DNA from: Algoriphagus sp. AGSA1
Lineage (GTDB): Bacteria; Bacteroidota; Bacteroidia; Cytophagales; Cyclobacteriaceae
NCBI RefSeq assembly: GCF_021390545.1
Contig: NZ_JAJUWR010000002.1
Location: forward strand, 124,001-188,000
Length of the DNA stretch: 64,000 bases
Direction: 5' to 3'
Shown here: positions 27,142 to 34,581 of the stretch, piece after piece
Numbering within the stretch: the first letter of the stretch is position 1
Layout of the letters: the number at the start of each line of letters is the position of its first letter
Program-made: the position numbers and the translations under genes
Notes under the pieces: model-generated
What the model saw: only the letters and a program-made list of their open reading frames with translations
Databases searched by the model: none
Told to the model about the DNA's origin: nothing

Positions 27142-27651
27142 ATGGAAAAGAGGGTATTGGTATTGAATTTAGATCATTCTCCCGTGGCGGTGGTTTCACC
27201 CCAAAAAGCCATCGTCCTTCTGCTTCTTCAAAAGGCAAATTGTCTTTCAGTGTATGAGTTTTTACAAATACGCACGGTCAGCAGAAGCTTTGACTATCCG
27301 GCAGTGATTTGCCTCAATCGCTACATAAATATACCTTATCGAGGAGTACTGCTCAACCGTGTAAATCTATTCAGAAGAGATAGGGGAGAGTGCCAGTATT
27401 GCGGAAGCAAAAAGCAATTGACTATTGACCATGTTGTGCCCCGGTCAAAGGGAGGTAAATCCAGCTGGACCAATCTGACCACAGCTTGCCATAGGTGCAA
27501 TGTTATGAAAGGCGATAAAAGTCCGGAAGAGTCAGGAATGGTTTTGCAGACTCAGCCTTTCAAGCCATCCTTAGCATATTTTCTGGCAGAATATGCGGAA
27601 AAACAAGCCGAAGAATGGTTGCCTTTTCTGAGCAGTAAAGTCTTGCCCTGA
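27142..27651 (+). CDS. HNH endonuclease
   Basis: A 169-residue protein with a single HNH domain near the middle: CQYCGSKKQLTIDHVVPRSKGGKSSWTNLTTACHRCNVMKGDK, in which the two CxxC pairs bind zinc and the DH, N and H residues form the active centre. The N-terminal KRVLVLNLDHSPVAVVSPQKAIVLLL is characteristic of the chromosomal HNH family found next to core genes in many bacteria. It is probably a housekeeping nuclease of unknown target rather than a homing or restriction enzyme. It starts 3 bp after the previous gene, continuing the tsaD-smpB operon. Confidence 0.9.
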   Translation: MEKRVLVLNLDHSPVAVVSPQKAIVLLLLQKANCLSVYEFLQIRTVSRSFDYPAVICLNRYINIPYRGVLLNRVNLFRRDRGECQYCGSKKQLTIDHVVPRSKGGKSSWTNLTTACHRCNVMKGDKSPEESGMVLQTQPFKPSLAYFLAEYAEKQAEEWLPFLSSKVLP

Positions 27652-27698
27652 CAGTTTTTTTGGTGGTTTTTTGGCCGGGTAATTGTACGAATTCAGTC

Positions 27699-28133
27699 AT
27701 GTATCTTATGATTATCCCCTCGCTTTTATTGGCCTTTTTGCTCCAGGCCACAGAGTATAAGTTTGAGCAACTTATAGGAACCTGGCAACTGGTCCACTTT
27801 GACGCAATAGACCAGTTAAGAAAATCACCTGAATACCAGAACGCAAATTCCGCAATGCGGCAAGGGATTGAGTATAAAATCCAAAATCGCCTTGAAAATA
27901 CTGTGTATATGTTTGTGGAGGGAGATAGTCTAAAATATACGGATTATGTAAATCATGAAGTGGTTCAGTTGAAAGCAAAGATCGGACTCAGTAGCGACGA
28001 TATCCTCACTTTTACCACTGCCTCTGAAATCAGACAGGCAAAAATTGTAGCCTTGGACAGCAATCGTTTGGTACTGGAACCCATCAGTACCAAAGTTGGA
28101 TCCGGGAAACTTACTTTTGAACGGACCAAGTAG
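27699..28133 (+). CDS. Hypothetical exported lipocalin-like protein
   Basis: About 144 residues from the ATG at 27699, which gives a clean signal sequence (MYLMIIPSLLLAFLLQA); an upstream in-frame ATG would add 13 residues lacking such character. The mature part begins YKFEQLIGTWQLVHFDAI, like the first strand of lipocalin-like (DUF4488/DUF5004-type) domains, and ends KLTFERTK. The function is unknown. It follows the HNH gene by under 50 bp. Confidence 0.65.
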   Translation: MYLMIIPSLLLAFLLQATEYKFEQLIGTWQLVHFDAIDQLRKSPEYQNANSAMRQGIEYKIQNRLENTVYMFVEGDSLKYTDYVNHEVVQLKAKIGLSSDDILTFTTASEIRQAKIVALDSNRLVLEPISTKVGSGKLTFERTK

Positions 28134-28290
28134 GTATTTATTGAAATGTTAATCCTGAATTTGGGGTTTATATTCCCCACGGGGCGCTTCGGACTTTTCT
28201 TAATTATGGCTTAAACCCCGCTTGGAGCCATTTAATACTCTTGGTATGGTTTTGAAACAATTTTCATCGAACCATCAACCAATTAAAACT

Positions 28291-28455
28291 ATGTTACGCT
28301 GGATATTGATTTTCTTAGTAATCGCACTGATCGCAGCCGTTTTAGGATTTGGAGGTATTGCCGCCGGTGCAGCTTCCATAGCCCAGATCATTTTCTACAT
28401 TTTCTTGGTTTTGCTCGTCATTTCCTTGATTATGCAACTTGTGAGGAGAACCTAA
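28291..28455 (+). CDS. DUF1328 small membrane protein
   Basis: A 54-residue protein starting at the ATG at 28291 ([24 protein letters not shown]), giving the usual DUF1328/YtjA length; the longer frame upstream needs a TTG start and adds non-conserved residues. Two hydrophobic helices (about 3-22 and 28-48) are separated by GAASIAQ, then VRRT ends the protein. The family is found in many bacteria and is often stress-induced, with unknown function. Confidence 0.88.
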   Translation: MLRWILIFLVIALIAAVLGFGGIAAGAASIAQIIFYIFLVLLVISLIMQLVRRT

Positions 28456-28488
28456 ATTATCAGGTTTTGAAGTACAGTTAAATTTTAG

Positions 28489-28517
28489 CCGCACATATTC
28501 GCACATGTGCGGTTTTT
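28489..28517 (+). terminator. Hairpin terminator after the DUF1328 gene
   Basis: CCGCACA and TGTGCGG pair across a ten-base loop and are followed by TTTTTA. It lies between the DUF1328 and DUF502 genes and separates their transcripts at least partly. Confidence 0.65.
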
Positions 28518-28535
28518 ATAAACAAAGACAATGAA

Positions 28536-29249
28536 ATGAACCCAGAACCAGCAGTCCCTAGTGTGCAAGAGAAAAAGTCCAGAAGGGGGATTATATTAGA
28601 TAGTTTATTGCAGGGGTTTCTGATCCTGCTCCCACTTACTATTGTTTTAATTTTACTTTCTATAGTTTTTAATTTTATTTTTGGCTTTGTAGCTCCGCTC
28701 AGCTCGGCATTAGATCCTGGGTCTGAAAATCCACATTGGCTGATCAATATTCTTTCACTGGCTATATTTTGTGTGTTTATATTTTTGATCGGCTTACTGG
28801 TACGCAATAAAGTAGGCAAGTTTTATTTTAAAAATTTTGAGAAAAAATATCTTACCAAAATACCACTGTATAATTTGATTCACCAGACGGTCTATCAATT
28901 TGTTGGATTGAAAAAGCTACCTTTCTCGGAAGTAGTATTATTAGATCCTTTTAGGTCAGGTACTATGATGACAGGCTTTATTACCGATCAAATCGGGGAA
29001 GAGTTATATACTGTCTTCGTACCTACGGCCCCTAATCCTACGAATGGCAATATCTATCACGTGCCAAAGGAATTAATAACTTTCTTAACTGCTTCTACAC
29101 AAGATGCCATGCGCACAGTGATGGGAATGGGAACAGGGACGGCAGATATGTTAAAGAACATGGATTTGTCCCAAATACTCCCGCAAGGCAGTCAGAAAGA
29201 GATCATAAAAAGTAATATAGATAATACTATCGATACTCTGCCTAATTAG
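28536..29249 (+). CDS. DUF502 family membrane protein
   Basis: A 237-residue protein with two N-terminal membrane helices (FLILLPLTIVLILLSIVFNFIF and LINILSLAIFCVFIFLIGLLV) and a soluble C-terminal domain, the DUF502 layout. Landmarks are GFLILLPLTIV at the start, KIPLYNLIHQTVYQ, TGFITDQIGEE and FVPTAPNPTNGNIYHVPKE. In plants a relative (COV1) is an integral membrane protein; the bacterial role is unknown. Confidence 0.9.
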   Translation: MNPEPAVPSVQEKKSRRGIILDSLLQGFLILLPLTIVLILLSIVFNFIFGFVAPLSSALDPGSENPHWLINILSLAIFCVFIFLIGLLVRNKVGKFYFKNFEKKYLTKIPLYNLIHQTVYQFVGLKKLPFSEVVLLDPFRSGTMMTGFITDQIGEELYTVFVPTAPNPTNGNIYHVPKELITFLTASTQDAMRTVMGMGTGTADMLKNMDLSQILPQGSQKEIIKSNIDNTIDTLPN

Positions 29250-29306
29250 AAAATTATACTCAAGAACCTGATTTTAGCCTGCTCATTTGCTTTGTGCTAT
29301 TCTTGA

Positions 29307-29636
29307 TCAATGAGGAGATACAAATTTTAGCCCTACAATAGATGCTATCAAGGTCATAAGAAAAAATACTCTCCAGAATTCCACGGATTCCTTAAAAACG
29401 AAAATCCCTACAAGCACAGTCCCCACTGCCCCAATTCCTGTCCAAACCGCATATGCGGTGCCGATAGGCAGTGTCTGTGTGGCTTTGATCAGCAGTACCA
29501 TACTAATAGCCAGGCAAACAAGAAACCCTCCGTACCAGCCATATACCGCTATGCCAGTAGCATGTTTAGCCTTGCCTAAGCAGGAAGCGAAACCCACTTC
29601 AAACAGTCCGCCGATAATTAGTAGGATCCAGTTCAT
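29307..29636 (-). CDS. SMR family efflux protein (SugE/Gdx- or EmrE-like)
   Basis: A 109-residue four-helix small multidrug resistance protein. The essential membrane Glu is in GGLFEVG (residue 13), and the central TLPIGTAYAVWTGIGAVGTVLVGI is typical of the family. Members export guanidinium (Gdx/SugE) or quaternary ammonium compounds (EmrE) in exchange for protons; the sequence alone does not settle which. No guanidine riboswitch was recognised upstream. It is a single gene with the converging DUF502 gene on one side. Confidence 0.92.
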   Translation of the reverse strand: MNWILLIIGGLFEVGFASCLGKAKHATGIAVYGWYGGFLVCLAISMVLLIKATQTLPIGTAYAVWTGIGAVGTVLVGIFVFKESVEFWRVFFLMTLIASIVGLKFVSPH

Positions 29637-29741
29637 AGATTTTGAATATTAATCGAATTGAAAATTTATATCAAAGATAGAACGCGCTATGATGGAATCA
29701 GCTTAAATGAGCACTTCCCTGCATGGTTTTCTTTATGTGTA

Positions 29742-30482
29742 TTATTTTTTCCAATTCTGAAGTCTGTCTAAGTATAGATAGGATTCTACGAATTTTCTAT
29801 GCTCTACGCTTGTCATTTTTTCCACTAATTCCAGCGCAGAAATGTAACTGGCCAGATTACCATTGGAGGAAAGGAATTTCCCGTCTTCTACATAACTTAG
29901 GGTGTTTTCATCCTGTACCAAAAGCTCTGGATAATCTTTTTGCAGTTGTTCTCCTCCTCCGATCCATGTCACGATTTTTTTTCCGTCAGCGATTCCAGAA
30001 GCTCCAACCAATTGGGCTCCTGCGCAATTACTTACAGTATATGTTGTCTCTTTATTTCTTTCTCTGATGAAATTCACAAGTTCATTATTATGGACTTGGG
30101 AGTACATGTCGTAGGCGCTAGGAACAAATAACACATCAAGTTTTGGCGCAGTTGAAAAGGTATAATCAGGTACGATTTTCAAACCTTCTTCTGAAACTAT
30201 AGGGTCGCTGGTTTGCGCAATAGTAACGACATTAAATAGCTGTGTCCCGTCTTCTGTTGGTTTAGTGAAAACATCAGAACCGGCTGTTACTTCTGTAATG
30301 AGCACTCCATTATAAATTAATAACCCTATGGTAGGTAAGTCATTTACAAATGGTTTTAAATGTGTGGTGAGGGTATCTATACGGGCATCAGCTTTAGTTA
30401 GGGAGCCGTTTGTAGATTCGTTGGTATTGCAGCCAGTAAAAAACATGACCGCTATTAACAAGGAAAACATGATGTTTTTCAT
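29742..30482 (-). CDS. DJ-1/PfpI family lipoprotein
   Basis: A 246-residue protein with a lipoprotein signal (MKNIMFSLLIAVMFFTGC, acylated Cys near residue 18) and a DJ-1/PfpI glutamine-amidotransferase-like domain. The nucleophile elbow with the conserved Cys is TVSNCAGAQLVGASGIADG (about residues 150-168); DVLFVPSAYD is the strand with the usual first-half motif. Most DJ-1 relatives are cytoplasmic chaperones, proteases or AraC-linked sensors, so anchoring to the membrane is unusual. The function is unknown. Confidence 0.85.
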   Translation of the reverse strand: MKNIMFSLLIAVMFFTGCNTNESTNGSLTKADARIDTLTTHLKPFVNDLPTIGLLIYNGVLITEVTAGSDVFTKPTEDGTQLFNVVTIAQTSDPIVSEEGLKIVPDYTFSTAPKLDVLFVPSAYDMYSQVHNNELVNFIRERNKETTYTVSNCAGAQLVGASGIADGKKIVTWIGGGEQLQKDYPELLVQDENTLSYVEDGKFLSSNGNLASYISALELVEKMTSVEHRKFVESYLYLDRLQNWKK

Positions 30483-30653
30483 AGCTGAATTTTATTTGTC
30501 CGCTACAAAAGTACGGGCTTTGCCCGGAGAAAAAGTTAAATTGGTTTAAGAACTTGATTTACTTTTTATTTGGCTGGGATATTCAGGGGAGAGGTCTTGA
30601 ATCCATTAAATTAAGAGATTGGAATGATAAGGCCATTTTAAATTGGATTAAGG

Positions 30654-31259
30654 TTATTGTAATTCAAGCGGTAATTGGTTCTTGAGTAACTTAAAACTCT
30701 TTCTGTGCCAGACGCAATCTCCATATTCCTCTAAACCTGCTCTGTGGGCTTTGGTAGGGTATCCGGCATTCCTGTCCCAGGCGTAGTAGGGGAACTCTTC
30801 TGACAGCTTTTCCATCAATCTGTCCCTATATACTTTGGCCAGGATAGAAGCGGCCGCAATACTGGCATACTTTCCGTCTCCTTTGATTACACAGGTATGC
30901 GGGATAGTCAGGTCAGATTTCCAGCGGTTGCCATCGATCAGCAGATGATCGGGTTTTATTTTTAGCCCCAGCACAGCCCGGCTCATTGCCAGAAAGGAGG
31001 CATTAAGGATATTGATCTTGTCAATTTCCGGCACACTTGCTTCTGCGATCTGCCAGCACAGGGCTTTTTCTTTTATTTCATGGATGAGATCCTCCCGCTG
31101 TACTTTCCCTAGCTTCTTGGAGTCATTGATCCAGGGGTTGGAGTAATCCGTAGGCAAGATGACCGCCGCGGCCACTACCGGTCCCGCCAGACAGCCCCGT
31201 CCCACCTCATCACAACCTGCTTCTAGTCTGTCAGCTTCTAAAAAGGGTTTTAGAATCAT
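30654..31259 (-). CDS. rnhB: Ribonuclease HII
   Basis: A 201-residue enzyme that removes ribonucleotides from DNA and cleaves RNA-DNA hybrids. The active-site Asp-Glu pair is in GCDEVGRGCLAGPVVAAAV (about residues 16-34), another Asp in HLLIDGNRW and the last in YAWDRNAGYPTKAH; the His in AHRAGLEEYG is conserved as well. Length is typical. Its start codon lies inside the end of the upstream glycosidase gene (29-bp overlap), which suggests co-translation. Confidence 0.97.
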   Translation of the reverse strand: MILKPFLEADRLEAGCDEVGRGCLAGPVVAAAVILPTDYSNPWINDSKKLGKVQREDLIHEIKEKALCWQIAEASVPEIDKINILNASFLAMSRAVLGLKIKPDHLLIDGNRWKSDLTIPHTCVIKGDGKYASIAAASILAKVYRDRLMEKLSEEFPYYAWDRNAGYPTKAHRAGLEEYGDCVWHRKSFKLLKNQLPLELQ

Positions 31260-33906
31260 GGTGTTGGTCTTCTCTTATTTTGTAGTACTTGTGGATCATC
31301 TCTGCTACCAATCCTGTCCATCCTGTCTGGTGGGATGCACCTAATCCCGCTCCACTGTCGCCGTGGAAATATTCATAAAACAGAATGTAATCCTTGAAGT
31401 GAGGATCTTCCTGATACTTTTTATGACTGGCTCCATAGACAGGGCGGTTGCCCTTCTTGTCTTTCATGAAAATACGCATGCATCGGAGAGAAAGCTCTTT
31501 TGCGATAATGTCCATGGTCATGTATCTGCCTGAACCTGTGGGATATTCAATTGAGAAATCACCTCCATAGTAAAAATCAAATTTCTTCAATGATTCGATA
31601 AGAAGAAAATTAATCGGAAACCAGATAGGCCCCCGCCAATTGGAATTGCCACCAAACATCACCGTGTCAGATTCACCAGGCGTATATTTTACGGAAAGAG
31701 TTTCCTCACCAATACTCATAGTGTAGGGATTATTCTCGTGGTATTTAGATAGGGATCTGATCCCATACTCACTCAAAAACTCGTCAGAATCCAGCATTTT
31801 TTGCAGCACGCTTTTCATTCTATGGCCTCTCAGCAGCGAAAACAACCGACGTTTGTCGTAGCCCGGCTGAATCCAGCTGGATACCAACGCAGCTAATTTG
31901 GGTTTTTCCCGAAGAAAAAAGTCCAGCCTTTTCTTAAACTCAGGAAGTTTTGAGAATAGATCTTCACGTATCGGTTCTACGGCAAACAAAGGGATCAATC
32001 CTACAATCGATCTTACCTTCATTTTGCTAGGCTCTTTGCCCGGTATGTGAAACACGTCATAGAAAAAATTATCCTCATCATCCCAAAGGGAAATGTGCTC
32101 CTCTGAAATATTGCTCATAGCTCCTGCGATGTAAAGGAAATGTTCCAAAAATTTGGTGGCCGTGAACTGATATACTGTATTGTATTCGCAGAGATCAAGA
32201 GAAATACGGAGTAAGTTGAGCGAAAACATGGCCATCCAGGAGGTGGCATCTGCCTGCTCTAATTTTCCGTGGTATTTCTGCGCATGGCTACGGTCGAATA
32301 CGGATATGTTATCCAGTCCAAGAAATCCTCCCTCAAAGATGTTTTTGCCGTCACTGTCTTTCTGGTTGACCCACCACGTGAAGTTGAGCATCAATTTGTG
32401 AAGTGCGCGTTCCAGGAATTCATGATCTCCTATACCGTTATTTGCTTTTCTGTCGATTTGATAAACCCGTTGAACTGCATAAGCATGTACGGGAGGGTTA
32501 ACATCCGAAAAATTCCATTCATAAGCAGGGATCTGGCCATTGGGATGCATGTACCATTCATTCAGTAGGAGTAGGAGCTGATCCTTGGCGAATTCCGGAT
32601 CAATACGAGCGATCGGGATACAGTGGAATGCAAGATCCCATGCTGCGTACCAAGGGTATTCCCACTTGTCCGGCATGGAGATGATATCATAATTCTGTAG
32701 GTGTCTCCAGTTACTGTTCCTGCCTTTTGTCCTTGTCAATGGAGGTTTATATCTTCCTGGGTCTCCTTCCAGCCACCGTTCGACATCATAATAGTAAAAT
32801 TGTTTAGACCACATCATCCCTGCATAGGCCTGCCGCTGAATATTGACCAAGTCAGGATCGGTGACCCGATCCTGCACAGCCTCATAAAACTCATCGGCTT
32901 CTTTTTTGCGTTGCTCAAGGCAAGTGTCACTTAATTCGAGCGCCTGATCTTCTTCTTGCTGCTGTAGCCGTAGCTTTACCTGTCTGCTTTCTCCGGCAGG
33001 TATGGATAGTTCATAGATCGCAGCGGCCTTCGTCCCTTTGTTTTCGGGGTTGATATGACTGGAATCCCCATTTACTACATAGTCATTTATAGCGTCTTTC
33101 AAGAACTTCTTCTCGTTTCCTATGTTGTAGATCCGCTCCCTATTTGTCTCATTGTCACAAAACTTGAGTTCAGGATTCCCATCAAACTTTACAGAATAAT
33201 TGCCAACCTTCGGGTTGGCGGCTTTAATGGAATTCACCCCTGATTTGGTCAGTTTGGGCATAAAGGGTTCATTTCCGGTAAACCAGACCTTGCGAAACCA
33301 TAAAGTAGGTATAACCCAGATTTTAGCAGTTTCAGATCCCCGGTTATGAATAGTCGCCACAGCTGTGATGTCTTCTACATCTTCTTTGGCATACTCGATG
33401 AAAATGTCAAAGTATTTATCCTCATCAAATATCCCAGTGTCAATCAGTTCATATTCTGGTTCTAACTTGCTTCTTTTATTGTTTTCCTTGAGGAGTTTCT
33501 GGTATGGAAACTCAGCCTGAGGATACTTATACAGCATCTTCATATAGCTATGGGTGGGAGTGGAGTCTAGGTAATAATAGATCTCTTTGACATCTTCTCC
33601 ATGGTTGCCTTGATTTCCGGTCAATCCAAAAAGACGTTCTTTCAAAAATGGATCCTTGCCATTCCAGAATGCCCATGCTAGACAGAACTTCTGTTTGTGG
33701 TCTGATATACCCCCTATTCCTTCCTCACCCCAGCGGTAGGCTTTACTTCTGGCATCGTCGTGTGTGACATTTTCCCAGGCAGAGCCATCCGGACTATAAT
33801 CCTCGCGTACGGTACCCCATTGTCTTTCGGTTAGGTATGGCCCCCATTTCTTCCAATGCTTGGTGCGGTTTCTATCTTCTTGTAATCGTATATTTTCAGC
33901 TGACAT
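31231..33906 (-). CDS. MGH1/GH63-like glucosidase-type glycoside hydrolase
   Basis: A large cytoplasmic protein of about 891 residues; the ATG at 33906 (MSAENIRLQEDRNR) is preferred over a TTG 12 codons upstream. It belongs to the MGH1-like/GH63 (alpha/alpha)6-barrel group: WGTVREDYSPDGSAWENVTHDDARSKAYRWGEEG at the N-terminus, YPWYAAWDLAFHCIPIARIDP as the acid-bearing catalytic segment, GGNSNWRGPIWFPINFLL, and YFHGDSGAGLGASHQTGWTGLVA near the C-terminus. Related enzymes cleave glucose, mannosylglycerate or glucosylglycerate. The substrate here is unknown and no sugar operon surrounds it. Confidence 0.9.
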   Translation of the reverse strand: MSAENIRLQEDRNRTKHWKKWGPYLTERQWGTVREDYSPDGSAWENVTHDDARSKAYRWGEEGIGGISDHKQKFCLAWAFWNGKDPFLKERLFGLTGNQGNHGEDVKEIYYYLDSTPTHSYMKMLYKYPQAEFPYQKLLKENNKRSKLEPEYELIDTGIFDEDKYFDIFIEYAKEDVEDITAVATIHNRGSETAKIWVIPTLWFRKVWFTGNEPFMPKLTKSGVNSIKAANPKVGNYSVKFDGNPELKFCDNETNRERIYNIGNEKKFLKDAINDYVVNGDSSHINPENKGTKAAAIYELSIPAGESRQVKLRLQQQEEDQALELSDTCLEQRKKEADEFYEAVQDRVTDPDLVNIQRQAYAGMMWSKQFYYYDVERWLEGDPGRYKPPLTRTKGRNSNWRHLQNYDIISMPDKWEYPWYAAWDLAFHCIPIARIDPEFAKDQLLLLLNEWYMHPNGQIPAYEWNFSDVNPPVHAYAVQRVYQIDRKANNGIGDHEFLERALHKLMLNFTWWVNQKDSDGKNIFEGGFLGLDNISVFDRSHAQKYHGKLEQADATSWMAMFSLNLLRISLDLCEYNTVYQFTATKFLEHFLYIAGAMSNISEEHISLWDDEDNFFYDVFHIPGKEPSKMKVRSIVGLIPLFAVEPIREDLFSKLPEFKKRLDFFLREKPKLAALVSSWIQPGYDKRRLFSLLRGHRMKSVLQKMLDSDEFLSEYGIRSLSKYHENNPYTMSIGEETLSVKYTPGESDTVMFGGNSNWRGPIWFPINFLLIESLKKFDFYYGGDFSIEYPTGSGRYMTMDIIAKELSLRCMRIFMKDKKGNRPVYGASHKKYQEDPHFKDYILFYEYFHGDSGAGLGASHQTGWTGLVAEMIHKYYKIREDQHHDSKTLFRS

Positions 33907-34152
33907 GTAATATCTCTCTTGGGCAATCTTCGAAATTATCAAATTCTATCTATTATAGCTCGAAAATGCCGGATCACTTCAGTTTTCATCCAGATTTTTT
34001 TTGATTTATTAATTAAACCCGCTTTTTGTTCTAGTGTGGGAAATTCTCAAATCGAGGCTGTTTCATGCGCTAGGTGTGTTTAAAAACTGGGCAACCATTG
34101 ATCATTTCTTGTCATTCCAATAATTGCGAATTAATAAACGTTAAAATTTACT

Positions 34153-34191
34153 CTACACTTGTAGATGAAATAAAATGTTCTACATTTGTAG
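34153..34191 (+). promoter_or_regulatory. BlaI-type double operator overlapping a -33/-7 promoter
   Basis: Two palindromes, CTACACTTGTAG (34153-34164) and CTACATTTGTAG (34180-34191), match the MecI/BlaI operator core TACAnnTGTA and are 27 bp apart centre to centre. The second contains TACATTTG, an exact TAnnTTTG -7 box of Bacteroidota promoters; the first contains CTTG exactly 19 bp upstream, the -33 position. Repressor binding would thus cover the promoter. The blaI-like start codon lies about 22 bp downstream. Confidence 0.82.
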
Positions 34192-34212
34192 ATGTATTTT
34201 AACTTAAAGGTA

Positions 34213-34581
34213 ATGAAACTATCTAGAGCAGAGGAAGAATTGATGAACCATTTATGGAGGCTGAAGCGGGCATTTATGAAGGATCTGTTGGATGCCTATA
34301 AGGAGCCTAAGCCGGCCACAACTACTGTTTCTACACTACTGAAGCGTATGCAGGATAAGAAATTTGTCGGATATGAGTCCAGTGGCAAGCTCAGGGAATA
34401 TTACCCTTTAGTGACTAAGGAAAATTATTTTTCAAAGCACCTGAAGGGCTTGATCAAAAACTTTTTTAATGATTCACCGGCACAGTTTGCGTCTTTTTTC
34501 ACGAAAAAGGCAGAGCTCTCCGAAGAGGAGTTATTGCATCTGAAAAGTATCATTGATGACCAGCTAAATCAGAAGAAATGA
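34213..34581 (+). CDS. blaI: BlaI/MecI/CopY family transcriptional repressor
   Basis: A winged-helix repressor of about 122 residues starting at MKLSRAEEELMNHLWRLKRAF; the ATG at 34213 has AAAGG just before it, whereas the ATG at 34192 abuts the operator. Helix-turn-helix features are ATTTVSTLLKRMQDKKFVGYE, followed by the wing GKLREYYPLVTKENY; the C-terminal helices (SEEELLHLKSII) dimerise. It should bind the double operator just upstream and be inactivated by the M56 protein encoded next (4-bp overlap). The trigger is unknown; beta-lactam genes are absent nearby. Confidence 0.93.
   Translation: MKLSRAEEELMNHLWRLKRAFMKDLLDAYKEPKPATTTVSTLLKRMQDKKFVGYESSGKLREYYPLVTKENYFSKHLKGLIKNFFNDSPAQFASFFTKKAELSEEELLHLKSIIDDQLNQKK

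Noticed and set aside
29637..29741. Guanidine riboswitch upstream of the SMR exporter gene
   Set aside because: The leader is short and AT-rich, with no conserved ACGR-type stem-loops of the known classes.
34192..34212. Earlier ATG for the BlaI-like repressor
   Set aside because: It directly follows the operator/-7 box and lacks a ribosome-binding site; the next ATG at 34213 has AAAGG and matches the family start.
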